From Nanobdellota archaeon (GTDB lineage Archaea; Nanobdellota; Nanobdellia; Pacearchaeales; GW2011-AR1), in the NCBI GenBank assembly GCA_018901625.1, contig JAHIEM010000009.1:1-9857 (forward strand): 9,857 nucleotides of DNA, in the 5' to 3' direction. Positions within the stretch are counted from its first letter, which is position 1. The number at the start of each line of letters is the position of its first letter. Both the position numbers and the translations under genes were made by a program. Of this stretch, positions 4,634 to 9,857 are shown one piece after another. The notes under the pieces are model-generated. The model saw only the letters and a program-made list of their open reading frames with translations. It ran no database searches and was not told the origin of the DNA.

Positions 4634-6361
4634 CTAGACACCCCAGGTAACTTTCTCTTTTCGTTTTATCTCAGCAAGTTCCTGGAGAACGCGCATCTCT
4701 GACTGCGAGAGAAGCTCTTTATTCTTCTTAAATTCCCTGAACTGAGATTCGCCCATATCTGAGTATAGAAACTCTATGTTTTTCAGCTGCCTGTCAAATG
4801 TGATTCCTGGAACTGAGATTGCAACTTCCATGCCCTCACTTGCTTCTTCTATTGATGCTTGCTCGTGCTGTATTTTCTTTACTCTCCCTATTTTTTCCCT
4901 GTCTTTAGTTATCATGTCTATTTCTGGTTTTAATCTTCCCCCCAGAACTTTTACCCCAAATATTGCTGGTTTTGCATTGTGGAATACATACTGGGGGAGA
5001 ATCTGGAGCTTGAATACTGATGTTAACTTCATTAACTTGGCTTTTTCAATCTCTTTTCTCTTTTCTTCCTGCCATTTCTTTAAATCTTCTATTAGCTTGT
5101 AAACTACTTCATTATCAATTATCTTTACTTCGCTTCTTGATTCATCTGCTTCTTTGTCTAAAGTTGTATTGAAACCGATAACCACTGCATTTAGGGGGTT
5201 TATCTCTGCATTTGATTTTGCTGCCTGGATATCCTGCTTATTTATCTTGCCTATGCTTGCTTTTAGAATGCGGATATTCTCCTGCTTTAGAAGTGTTAAA
5301 AGCGCTTCTAGGCTTCCTAATGAGTCTGCTTTTACAATTATTCCTTCTGAATCTGTTTTTATGCTCTCACTTAGGTCTTTCTTAAATTCTTTGGCAATCT
5401 CCTGCATATTATTTTTAAATATCTGGAATGGCATGCCTGGAAGAATGTCAACATGCTCTGATAACTGCACTCTTAATCCTGTGGCTGCTGTTGATTCTTT
5501 GACAGCTTGAAACTGGCTTGATAGTGGTTTGATTTGTTCCAGGCTTCTTATCTTAACTTTCAGAGGCTCTTGGAATGTGGCAATTACTATTTCATCATTA
5601 ACTCTCAATTTGCCATCATATAATATTGCTTCTATGCAGTTTGTTGTTTTCTCTTGTTTTACTTCTAGAACCAGCCCTTTTGCTTTTTCTGCCAGTGATA
5701 GCCTTTCTGTCAGGAACTTCTGGCTCACTCCGCATAGCATCATCAGAAGTTCTGGGATTCCCTCACCTGTTCGCGCTGAGACTGGGACTAGGCAGATTTT
5801 TTTTGTGAAATCTTTTACATTGAAGTAGAGGTCTGAGTTAAAGCTGTACGAGTGGAGAGATGCCTGGAATGTCAGAAGTTTTTCCTGGAAATCCTGGCTA
5901 GTGTGCACTGCCTGGCTTTCAATACTCTCTTTTAAATCTTCACTTTGCTTTCTCCATCCTGAGAGATTGTCTATTTTATTCAGGGCTATGATGAACGGAG
6001 TTTTATTTGCTTTGAGTATTGATAAAACTTCTGAGGTTTGGGGTTTTATTCCCTCATTAATATCGATTACTAAAATTGCTAAATCAGCTAAACTTCCGCC
6101 CCGTTTTCTTAAATTTGTGAATGCTGCGTGTCCTGGGGTGTCTATGAATAAGAATCCAGGGATTTTTAGTGCGATATTGTGCTTGTCTAGGAGCCAGCAG
6201 CCTTTTTTTATATTTTCAGCTGGGAATAGTGTGAATGATATTTTCTGGGTTATTCCTCCTGCCTCTCCTGCTGCAACAGAGCTGCCTCTAATCTTATCAA
6301 GAATACTTGTTTTTCCGTGGTCCACGTGTCCGCATACTGTTACAATTGGCTGTCGTATCAT
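4634..6361 (-). CDS. infB: Translation initiation factor aIF5B (IF-2 type GTPase)
   Basis: The 575-aa protein is the archaeal ribosome-dependent GTPase that promotes subunit joining and initiator tRNA placement. All G motifs are visible: GHVDHGKT (11-18), GITQ (36-39) as the switch I Thr region, DTPGH (74-78), NKID (128-131) and the SARTGEG loop (195-201). Domain II follows (about residues 225-320), then domain III with VKADSLGSLEALLTLL near 343-358, and domain IV with VFHNAKPAIFGVKVLGG near 455-475, ending in a helical tail. The length is normal for archaeal aIF5B and no intein is present. The ATG at 6361 has a TATA-like TTTAAG about 18-24 bases upstream (6378-6384), so the mRNA is probably leaderless. 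The COG2108-like radical SAM gene follows after 3 bases. Confidence 0.96.
   Translation of the reverse strand: MIRQPIVTVCGHVDHGKTSILDKIRGSSVAAGEAGGITQKISFTLFPAENIKKGCWLLDKHNIALKIPGFLFIDTPGHAAFTNLRKRGGSLADLAILVIDINEGIKPQTSEVLSILKANKTPFIIALNKIDNLSGWRKQSEDLKESIESQAVHTSQDFQEKLLTFQASLHSYSFNSDLYFNVKDFTKKICLVPVSARTGEGIPELLMMLCGVSQKFLTERLSLAEKAKGLVLEVKQEKTTNCIEAILYDGKLRVNDEIVIATFQEPLKVKIRSLEQIKPLSSQFQAVKESTAATGLRVQLSEHVDILPGMPFQIFKNNMQEIAKEFKKDLSESIKTDSEGIIVKADSLGSLEALLTLLKQENIRILKASIGKINKQDIQAAKSNAEINPLNAVVIGFNTTLDKEADESRSEVKIIDNEVVYKLIEDLKKWQEEKRKEIEKAKLMKLTSVFKLQILPQYVFHNAKPAIFGVKVLGGRLKPEIDMITKDREKIGRVKKIQHEQASIEEASEGMEVAISVPGITFDRQLKNIEFLYSDMGESQFREFKKNKELLSQSEMRVLQELAEIKRKEKVTWGV
4639..4642 (-). 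promoter_or_regulatory. Shine-Dalgarno-like GGTG of the radical SAM gene
   Basis: GGTG within GGGGTGTC on the minus strand, overlapping the last codons of aIF5B, is 8 bases from the downstream ATG. It supports the start at 4630 and translation within a shared mRNA, in contrast to the leaderless genes elsewhere in the window. Confidence 0.5.
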
Positions 6362-6568
6362 TTTTCAATTTGCATACTTAAATTTATGATTCCTTAATTG
6401 GGAAATGATATTTGTCATGATAGTAGTGGTTGAGTATTATTTATAAAGCTTAAGATTCTCGGTTTCTCTAATACCTATAAATAAGACATCTCTTACTAAC
6501 CTTTATTATTCAGGTTACTAATAATAAAAATAATATGATAATGATTTATCACAACACTAAAAACCAGA
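6362..6568. other. 207-base spacer between two minus-strand genes
   Basis: Besides the aIF5B promoter, two TATA-like stretches are visible on the plus strand (TTTATAAAG near 6440, CTATAAATA near 6475), with no gene following. A hairpin of TAACCT (6497-6502) and AGGTTA (6512-6517) around a 9-base loop lies 52 bases past the stop of the ATPase gene and could be its 3'-end signal. A short unannotated RNA is possible but unsupported. Confidence 0.4.
6378..6386 (-). promoter_or_regulatory. infB: TATA-like box of the aIF5B operon
   Basis: Minus-strand AAATTTAAG lies about 18-25 bases before the aIF5B ATG, preceded by an A-rich stretch that could be a BRE. Confidence 0.45.
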
Positions 6569-7369
6569 TTATCTCCATAACCCTGCATCTTTTGATGAAG
6601 CCCCTTCTACTAAAAAGTTGGCAATTGTTTCCAATGCCTCTTGTTTAGCCTGGTGTAGCTCGTCTTTTTGTTGAAATCTATTTATCTCTTGCCTTATATG
6701 ATTTAACCTTCTGCCATGCGGTGCATAACGAGACAATTCTATTTGCTTTCTTTTGAGATATTTTCTTCTTTTCTCTTTAAATTCTTCTGGTTCTGGAGGC
6801 TGGCTGACTAATATATTAAAGTCTTCATTTGGACATATGTCTGATTGCCATAATGGCATTAAGCATTTGAGAAGCCAGTCTTCCATACTAACAATTATTT
6901 TTTGTTTTTTGTTTGTGTTATCTGTTTCTCCACATAGTAAGTGTCCTAATTCTCTTATCTCAAATTGGTACGAAGCCCCGAAATCACCCTTTAGTGAAGG
7001 TCTTCTTAAATAGTCTGCAACTTCACTAACATGGTCTAACACTAATAAAAATCTCCCAGTTTCTATATCTTTCCTAATCTCCCCAGCAGTTCTATCCATT
7101 CCCTGTGATTTAAGCCCTTTAGAAAGAATTCCATAGATTCCTGGATATTGCCCCGCAGGAAATTCGTAGGCTCCCCGCATAGTGCTGAAATTAACATATA
7201 ATGGCATAATTTTGCGAGACTCTTCCCCCATTAATCTTCTTACAAATTGTTGGAGACTGATTGTCTTTCCTGAACCAGGTCTGCCAGTAAGTACTACAGA
7301 AAGTCTTTTTTGCTGTAACACGAACGTTAAACTATCTAGATAATCTACTGTATCTACATCTCCCACCAT
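6569..7369 (-). CDS. P-loop ATPase, NACHT/STAND-like
   Basis: This 266-aa protein starts almost directly with the nucleotide-binding core. The Walker A motif is GRPGSGKT (29-36). The Walker B motif is probably RFLLVLDHVSEV (106-117, Asp112), with a Glu three residues later in a NACHT-like position. A sensor-1-type strand, KIIVSMEDW (157-165), follows. Between them, MPLYVNFSTMR (55-65) resembles the NACHT 'P.hhhph' strand. The C-terminal 75 residues are a strongly basic helical region (EEFKEKRRKYLKRKQ) with a possible coiled coil. The protein is short for the class: it lacks an N-terminal effector and C-terminal repeat sensor. The divergent neighbour is a PIN nuclease, so the effector could be supplied in trans. 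A TATA-like box (7391-7400) supports the ATG at 7369. An alternative is a housekeeping AAA/KAP-type ATPase. Confidence 0.7.
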   Translation of the reverse strand: MVGDVDTVDYLDSLTFVLQQKRLSVVLTGRPGSGKTISLQQFVRRLMGEESRKIMPLYVNFSTMRGAYEFPAGQYPGIYGILSKGLKSQGMDRTAGEIRKDIETGRFLLVLDHVSEVADYLRRPSLKGDFGASYQFEIRELGHLLCGETDNTNKKQKIIVSMEDWLLKCLMPLWQSDICPNEDFNILVSQPPEPEEFKEKRRKYLKRKQIELSRYAPHGRRLNHIRQEINRFQQKDELHQAKQEALETIANFLVEGASSKDAGLWR

Positions 7370-7390
7370 ACAAAACTAATTTTATTATTC

Positions 7391-7440
7391 CTTATAAATC
7401 TTGCCCGGTGTCATTTTAGAGTGATAAAAAGATTTAAAAG
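7391..7440. promoter_or_regulatory. Back-to-back promoters of the ATPase and PIN genes
   Basis: Minus-strand GATTTATAAG (7400-7391) lies 22 bases from the ATPase ATG. Plus-strand GATTTAAAAG (7431-7440) lies 21 bases from the PIN ATG. Thirty bases separate the two boxes, so one bound regulator could control both. Both transcripts would be essentially leaderless. Confidence 0.6.
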
Positions 7441-7460
7441 CATCTCAACTTCCTAATAAA

Positions 7461-8153
7461 ATGGATGACCCATTTTTATTTTTGCCATTGGAAGAACCAG
7501 TTTTCTTTATAGATACTTGCGCGTTTTCAATAAAAGACTCCGGACCTGGAATGGGATTAGCATGGTCATCAAAATCATTAGAGGAAATTCAAATAGAAAC
7601 TATAAGATTAAATATGCTTAATAGAAGATTAGAAGACAGAAAAAACTGGCTAGTTACTTCAGAAGTTATTCAGGAAATTGAAAATGGAAATAGAGGATTA
7701 GAAATAAGAACGCGAGAGGATTTTATCAGTCAAACTCATAAGGTAGTATATTCAAAATTATTGCATTCAAGAAAACAAACATTAGAATTAATTTCTCAAT
7801 CAGAAAGAAATGCAAATCATCCAGACAATCTTATTAATGAATTATCAGCACAAATTTCTACTATAGAACCCTTAGTCAGAACAAGATTTAAAGGAAGAAC
7901 CCGCCCAGAATTAGAAACAGATATTCATTTAATTGCAACTGCGCTTGCTTATTCACAGCAAATTCCAATAGCAATTTACACAAGAGATAACCAGATAATT
8001 ACTACTTTTGGAATTCTCTCACATGAATTAAAAACAGAAAAAACCTATATATTAAGTGATGATGAAGAAATAATTTCTGCGTATGAGTTTGCAAGGAGAA
8101 TTCTTTCAAGCAGAAGAAAATATAAAGCAAGATTTGCAGGGATTAGTAAATAA
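7461..8153 (+). CDS. PIN-domain ribonuclease-like protein
   Basis: The 230-aa protein has the acidic residues that define PIN nucleases: Asp18 in VFFIDTCAF, Glu68/Glu72 in VTSEVIQEIEN, Asp154 in ETDIHLIATALAY, and Asp176 in IAIYTRDNQI. These would bind Mg/Mn and cut RNA. It is longer than a VapC toxin (about 130 aa) because of a helical insertion at about residues 76-148 and a basic C-terminal tail (RRILSSRRKYKARF). No VapB-like antitoxin gene precedes it. Larger archaeal PIN proteins of this sort include Nob1, but no zinc ribbon is present, so Nob1 is not supported. It is transcribed divergently from the P-loop ATPase. Its codons look more A-rich than those of the left-hand genes. It is followed by an IS200/IS605 relic. 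Confidence 0.75.
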   Translation: MDDPFLFLPLEEPVFFIDTCAFSIKDSGPGMGLAWSSKSLEEIQIETIRLNMLNRRLEDRKNWLVTSEVIQEIENGNRGLEIRTREDFISQTHKVVYSKLLHSRKQTLELISQSERNANHPDNLINELSAQISTIEPLVRTRFKGRTRPELETDIHLIATALAYSQQIPIAIYTRDNQIITTFGILSHELKTEKTYILSDDEEIISAYEFARRILSSRRKYKARFAGISK

Positions 8154-8183
8154 ACATCAAATAGACTAAATAAGCTGAAACAA

Positions 8184-8490
8184 CCTAAATTGCTAAGGCA
8201 TTAGCCTTGCTTGTTGTTAGGAATTATGGTTTACCCAATAGTTATTTTCTTAGATATATTATCTTTTTTATATTTCCTCGCAAGTCTTTTTTATTGATTC
8301 AGCATACTTCTCAACAAGAAATAAGTCTTTTCTGTATTTGATGCAAAAGACAAAATGGTATTTTGTCCTGAAAATCTTATGGCTTGCTCTGCGCAACTCG
8401 TTTTCCATTGAATTTAGAAGTAGTTAGCGTTTAATAGGTTTTCTTTAGATTTCACCCTGTAGCAATCTGCAGGATACAATGATAAATTAA
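8184..8490 (-). mobile_element. Internally deleted IS200/IS605-type element
   Basis: In minus orientation the element runs from the left end (8490-8431, with an imperfect subterminal hairpin) through the start of tnpA to a hairpin that may be its right end. The latter has CCTAA (8184-8188) with TTAGG (8217-8221) outside, and GC-T-AAGGC with GCCTTGC (8192-8199, 8204-8210) inside around an ATTA loop. At about 300 bases it is under half of a tnpA-only IS200 element, so it is a dead or non-autonomous (PATE/MITE-like) copy. The right boundary is uncertain, and the hairpin could instead be the terminator of the PIN gene. Confidence 0.55.
8268..8408 (-). pseudogene. tnpA: IS200/IS605 Y1 transposase TnpA, N-terminal remnant
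   Basis: A 46-codon frame starts at ATG 8408 and stops at 8268. It contains YHFVFCIKYRKDLF and VEKYAESIKKTCEEI, the characteristic first strand and helix of the IS200 transposase family ('YHhVFhhKYRkklh'). An intact TnpA is about 130-150 aa and carries the HUH metal motif and the catalytic Tyr further on; both are missing, so it cannot be active alone. After the stop no frame recovers the rest of the protein, which indicates a deletion rather than a frameshift. Confidence 0.75.
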
Positions 8491-8532
8491 ACATCTTCAA
8501 TACATTTTTAAAATCAAAAAATCAGTAAATAT

Positions 8533-8805
8533 ATGGCAAATTACTCATTAAAACAACTGCAGGAAAAATATAATTTAGAACTAGACAAAATAATAAAAAC
8601 AATAAAAACAGAAAAACCAAAATCAGTCTTGCTCCAGTTTCCAGATGGATTAAAACCTTATGCAACTTCAATTGCTGATTATCTTGAGAGCAAATTTTCC
8701 TCAATACTATTCAAGATATGGCTTGGAAGCTGTTTCGGAGCTTGTGACCTGCCACAATCTAATGAAGATTTATTAATTCAATTTGGGCATGCTCCTTGGA
8801 AATAA
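8533..8805 (+). pseudogene. dph2: Diphthamide synthase subunit Dph2, N-terminal fragment (90 codons)
   Basis: Residues 27-90 match the first domain of archaeal Dph2: SVLLQFPDGLKPYATSIADY (31-50), WLGSCFGACDLP (63-74) and LLIQFGHAPW (80-89). The archaeal enzyme is a 4Fe-4S radical SAM-type protein that transfers the 3-amino-3-carboxypropyl group of SAM to a histidine of elongation factor aEF2. It uses one cysteine from each of three domains; only the first-domain Cys (67/71 region) is present. A full Dph2 is about 330-350 aa, so about three quarters is missing, and none of it is found downstream. The frame ends inside a 22-base direct repeat (8784-8805 and 8877-8898) and a hairpin, pointing to a local rearrangement. 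A TATA-like box about 20-28 bases upstream suggests the fragment may still be transcribed. Confidence 0.85.
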
Positions 8806-8819
8806 TCCTGCCCAAATTG
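8779..8819. terminator. 11-bp perfect hairpin over the stop of the Dph2 fragment
   Basis: CAATTTGGGCA (8779-8789) and TGCCCAAATTG (8809-8819) are exact inverse complements around a 19-base loop containing the stop codon. A T-rich stretch follows (8828-8838), so it could terminate the plus-strand transcript. It may also be the footprint of a fold-back rearrangement that ended the gene. Confidence 0.5.
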
Positions 8820-8898
8820 GAATATTAGTTTTTCTTTTGAAACACAAATTTTCTTTTTTCTAAAAAGAAAAGAGTGTGGGCATGCTCCTTGGAAATAA
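8784..8898. repeat. 22-base direct repeat, 93-base offset
   Basis: The 22 bases at 8784-8805 (starting TGGGCATGCTCC, ending GGAAATAA) recur exactly at 8877-8898. The offset of 93 is a multiple of three, so both copies encode GHAPWK-stop in the same frame. The 71 bases between show no internal stop in that frame and no similarity to the upstream Dph2 coding sequence, so this is not a simple tandem duplication. They include a second hairpin-like stretch, TTTTCTTTTT with AAAAAGAAAA (about 8851-8872). Confidence 0.9.
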
Positions 8899-8923
8899 GA
8901 ATAATTAGAAAATAAGCAATTAT

Positions 8924-9280
8924 TCAAGTAACAATTACCACATCATTCACCATATCATTCTGAGAAACTACTCTTTTTTCAATTGAAAAACCTCTTTGTC
9001 TTAATACCCTAATTGCATTCTGTCTTTCTCTTCTATATGTGTCTCTCTTTGCTCCTGTTTTAACAACTTGTGCTTTTTTCCCTCGGACATCTATAGTAAT
9101 TGAAGTGAGAGTCTCATTAGGAGCATATACATTAGAAGGATACATGCAAAAAATTGTTTGTTTCTCCCTATTGCAAGTTACATCCTCATTAGTATAAAGC
9201 ATAAGGGGCTGGTCTCTTCCTCCTAATGCACGATAAAGCTCTTCAAAATCTCCAGATTCATTAATAAGCTTTTTTGACAT
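8924..9280 (-). CDS. Orphan 118-aa protein
   Basis: I do not recognise a family. The first 20 residues are helical; residues 25-70 look beta-rich, with two Cys (36, 45) and TSITIDVRGKKAQVVKTG at 59-76. Residues 80-97 are a strongly basic helix (RDTYRRERQNAIRVLRQRG), and the protein ends in a short hydrophobic strand. The beta-then-basic-helix layout suggests a small soluble nucleic-acid- or protein-binding protein, but this is a guess. There is no signal peptide or membrane segment. The ATG at 9280 is the only good start. A TATA-like CTTTATAAGT (9346-9337) would give a leader of about 30 bases. It converges with the Dph2 fragment across 118 bases. Confidence 0.65.
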   Translation of the reverse strand: MSKKLINESGDFEELYRALGGRDQPLMLYTNEDVTCNREKQTIFCMYPSNVYAPNETLTSITIDVRGKKAQVVKTGAKRDTYRRERQNAIRVLRQRGFSIEKRVVSQNDMVNDVVIVT

Positions 9281-9635
9281 GTGAATAATAGATATTATGG
9301 GTTTAATAACTTATCCTCATTCTACTATCTCTGATACTTATAAAGAGAAAACTTTTTTGCTTATCTCTCATTTTAAGTTATGTATCCTTAGATACTAAAT
9401 AATTTATTAATTTATTAGACCTAAGATATAAACCTCTTCAGCAAGATAATCATAAATTCTAATTATAAATGCACATCAAAAAAAGTAATTTCAATTTCCT
9501 TGATAAAATCCAGATAATCCATTAAATAAATAGTTTCTTTCTGGCTTTATTTTTATTCAATATGCTTTTTATCAAACAAGTGAAACATATTTAAAATAAA
9601 AAGAATATTCCACAATATCTCAAAACAATTAATAA
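9281..9635. other. 355-base AT-rich spacer; no gene supported
   Basis: It contains the promoter of the 118-aa gene and AT-rich partial inverted repeats around 9396-9432. A minus-strand frame of about 20 codons (about 9471-9530, MDYLDFIKEIEITFF then DVHL-stop) is present. It looks protein-like but is too short to call and could be the end of a decayed gene. Nothing else is recognised. Confidence 0.5.
9337..9346 (-). promoter_or_regulatory. TATA-like box of the 118-aa gene
   Basis: Minus-strand CTTTATAAGT is 57-66 bases from the ATG, implying a short leader rather than a leaderless mRNA. A weaker TTATTAAAC near 9301-9311 is at the leaderless distance and is an alternative. Confidence 0.4.
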
Positions 9636-9809
9636 TTATCTAACTTTTGTAAGAAAAATATAACAGTCAGCACAATATGGCTGGTTATTAATTTGATATT
9701 GTGTATCTTCTCTTATTCTTGTCTTGCATCCTGGATTGCTGCATCCAACTCTTTCATTGGTTTTTTCTTTTTTTTCAATATTTTTGGGGATATAATCTGC
9801 TGTTTCCAT
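9636..9809 (-). CDS. 57-aa zinc-ribbon-type small protein
   Basis: ATG at 9809 to TAA at 9636 encodes a 57-aa protein with four well-placed cysteines: CSNPGC (Cys23, Cys28) and CADC (Cys46, Cys49). The C-x4-C ... C-x2-C arrangement with 17 residues between is a typical single zinc-binding knuckle pair. The N-terminus is charged and Lys/Glu-rich (NIEKKEKTNER); the C-terminus is a short hydrophobic/basic helix (YIFLTKVR). The CxxxxC...PYCxxC pattern, with Tyr before the second pair, is common in small archaeal zinc-ribbon proteins of unknown role. No clear TATA box is seen in the 48 bases available upstream (a weak TTTCAAAT near 9825-9832). It is probably a real small gene and the last feature before the window edge. 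Confidence 0.7.
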   Translation of the reverse strand: METADYIPKNIEKKEKTNERVGCSNPGCKTRIREDTQYQINNQPYCADCYIFLTKVR

Positions 9810-9857
9810 GCTAATTTGAAAAAGATTTGAAATGCTCTTCTGCGAGCTTTAATTCTG

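Larger units (their letters stand above)
8154..8532. other. 379-base intergenic stretch occupied by an IS200/IS605 relic
   Basis: From left to right it holds a stable hairpin (8184-8221), a stretch with no recognisable similarity (8222-8267), a tnpA remnant read on the minus strand (8268-8408), its left-end sequence (8431-8490), and the probable promoter of the Dph2 fragment (TTTTTAAAAT near 8505-8514). No intact gene is present. Confidence 0.65.

Noticed and set aside
4776..6389. Several plus-strand open frames of 60-160 codons opposite aIF5B
   Set aside because: aIF5B has all its motifs on the other strand; these frames have no recognisable domain and no promoter.
8522..8704. Minus-strand 60-codon frame with a hydrophobic stretch
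   Set aside because: It is antisense to the clearly recognisable Dph2 fragment and to its promoter; the hydrophobic run is complementary to A-rich codons.
8784..8898. Two-unit CRISPR array
   Set aside because: Only two copies are present, the first is part of the Dph2 coding sequence, and the 71-base middle part is too long for a spacer.
8803..8898. Recoded or read-through TAA extending Dph2
   Set aside because: The frame stays open for 30 codons, but the translation is Phe/Lys-rich and shows no Dph2 second-domain motif before ending at the next TAA.

Overview
The window looks archaeal. It encodes ribosomal protein eS6, the archaeal/eukaryotic initiation factor aIF5B and the start of the diphthamide enzyme Dph2. 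Most genes have an A/T-rich TATA-like box only about 20-25 bases before the start codon and no Shine-Dalgarno site, as expected for leaderless archaeal transcripts. Low GC, short spacers, many orphan small proteins and IS200/IS605-type relics suggest a DPANN lineage (Woesearchaeota/Pacearchaeota-like); that placement is an inference.

Left part (1-2232): a dense set of DNA/RNA fold-back structures (1-68, 72-126, 418-457, 459-480) surrounds a small orphan gene (70-381, minus). A 374-aa orphan with one predicted C-terminal membrane segment (516-1640, minus) follows, then eS6 (1672-2232, minus) with a long charged tail. Pieces of the eS6 3' end and of the promoter lying over it recur at 407-515, so the 374-aa gene sits between imperfect direct repeats.

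Middle part (2313-6361): a plus-strand protein with tandem winged-helix domains (2313-3332) diverges from eS6. After an IS200/IS605-end relic (about 3398-3457) comes a minus-strand operon of aIF5B (4634-6361) and a COG2108-like radical SAM protein (3584-4630), three bases apart. In many archaea aIF5B and eS6 are close neighbours; here the winged-helix gene and the IS relic lie within that neighbourhood.

Right part (6569-9857): a NACHT/STAND-like P-loop ATPase (6569-7369, minus) and a PIN-domain nuclease (7461-8153, plus) share a 91-base divergent promoter region; this pair is the best candidate for an undescribed functional unit. Next come an IS200/IS605 relic with a 46-codon tnpA remnant (8268-8408, minus), a 90-codon Dph2 N-terminal fragment (8533-8805) ending in a 22-base direct repeat and a hairpin, an orphan 118-aa gene (8924-9280, minus), a largely empty AT-rich spacer, and a 57-aa zinc-ribbon protein (9636-9809, minus).

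The two IS-end copies (3398-3457 plus, 8431-8490 minus) face each other and bracket about 5 kb holding the radical SAM gene, aIF5B, the ATPase and the PIN gene. All functional assignments come from reading motifs; no database search was possible.
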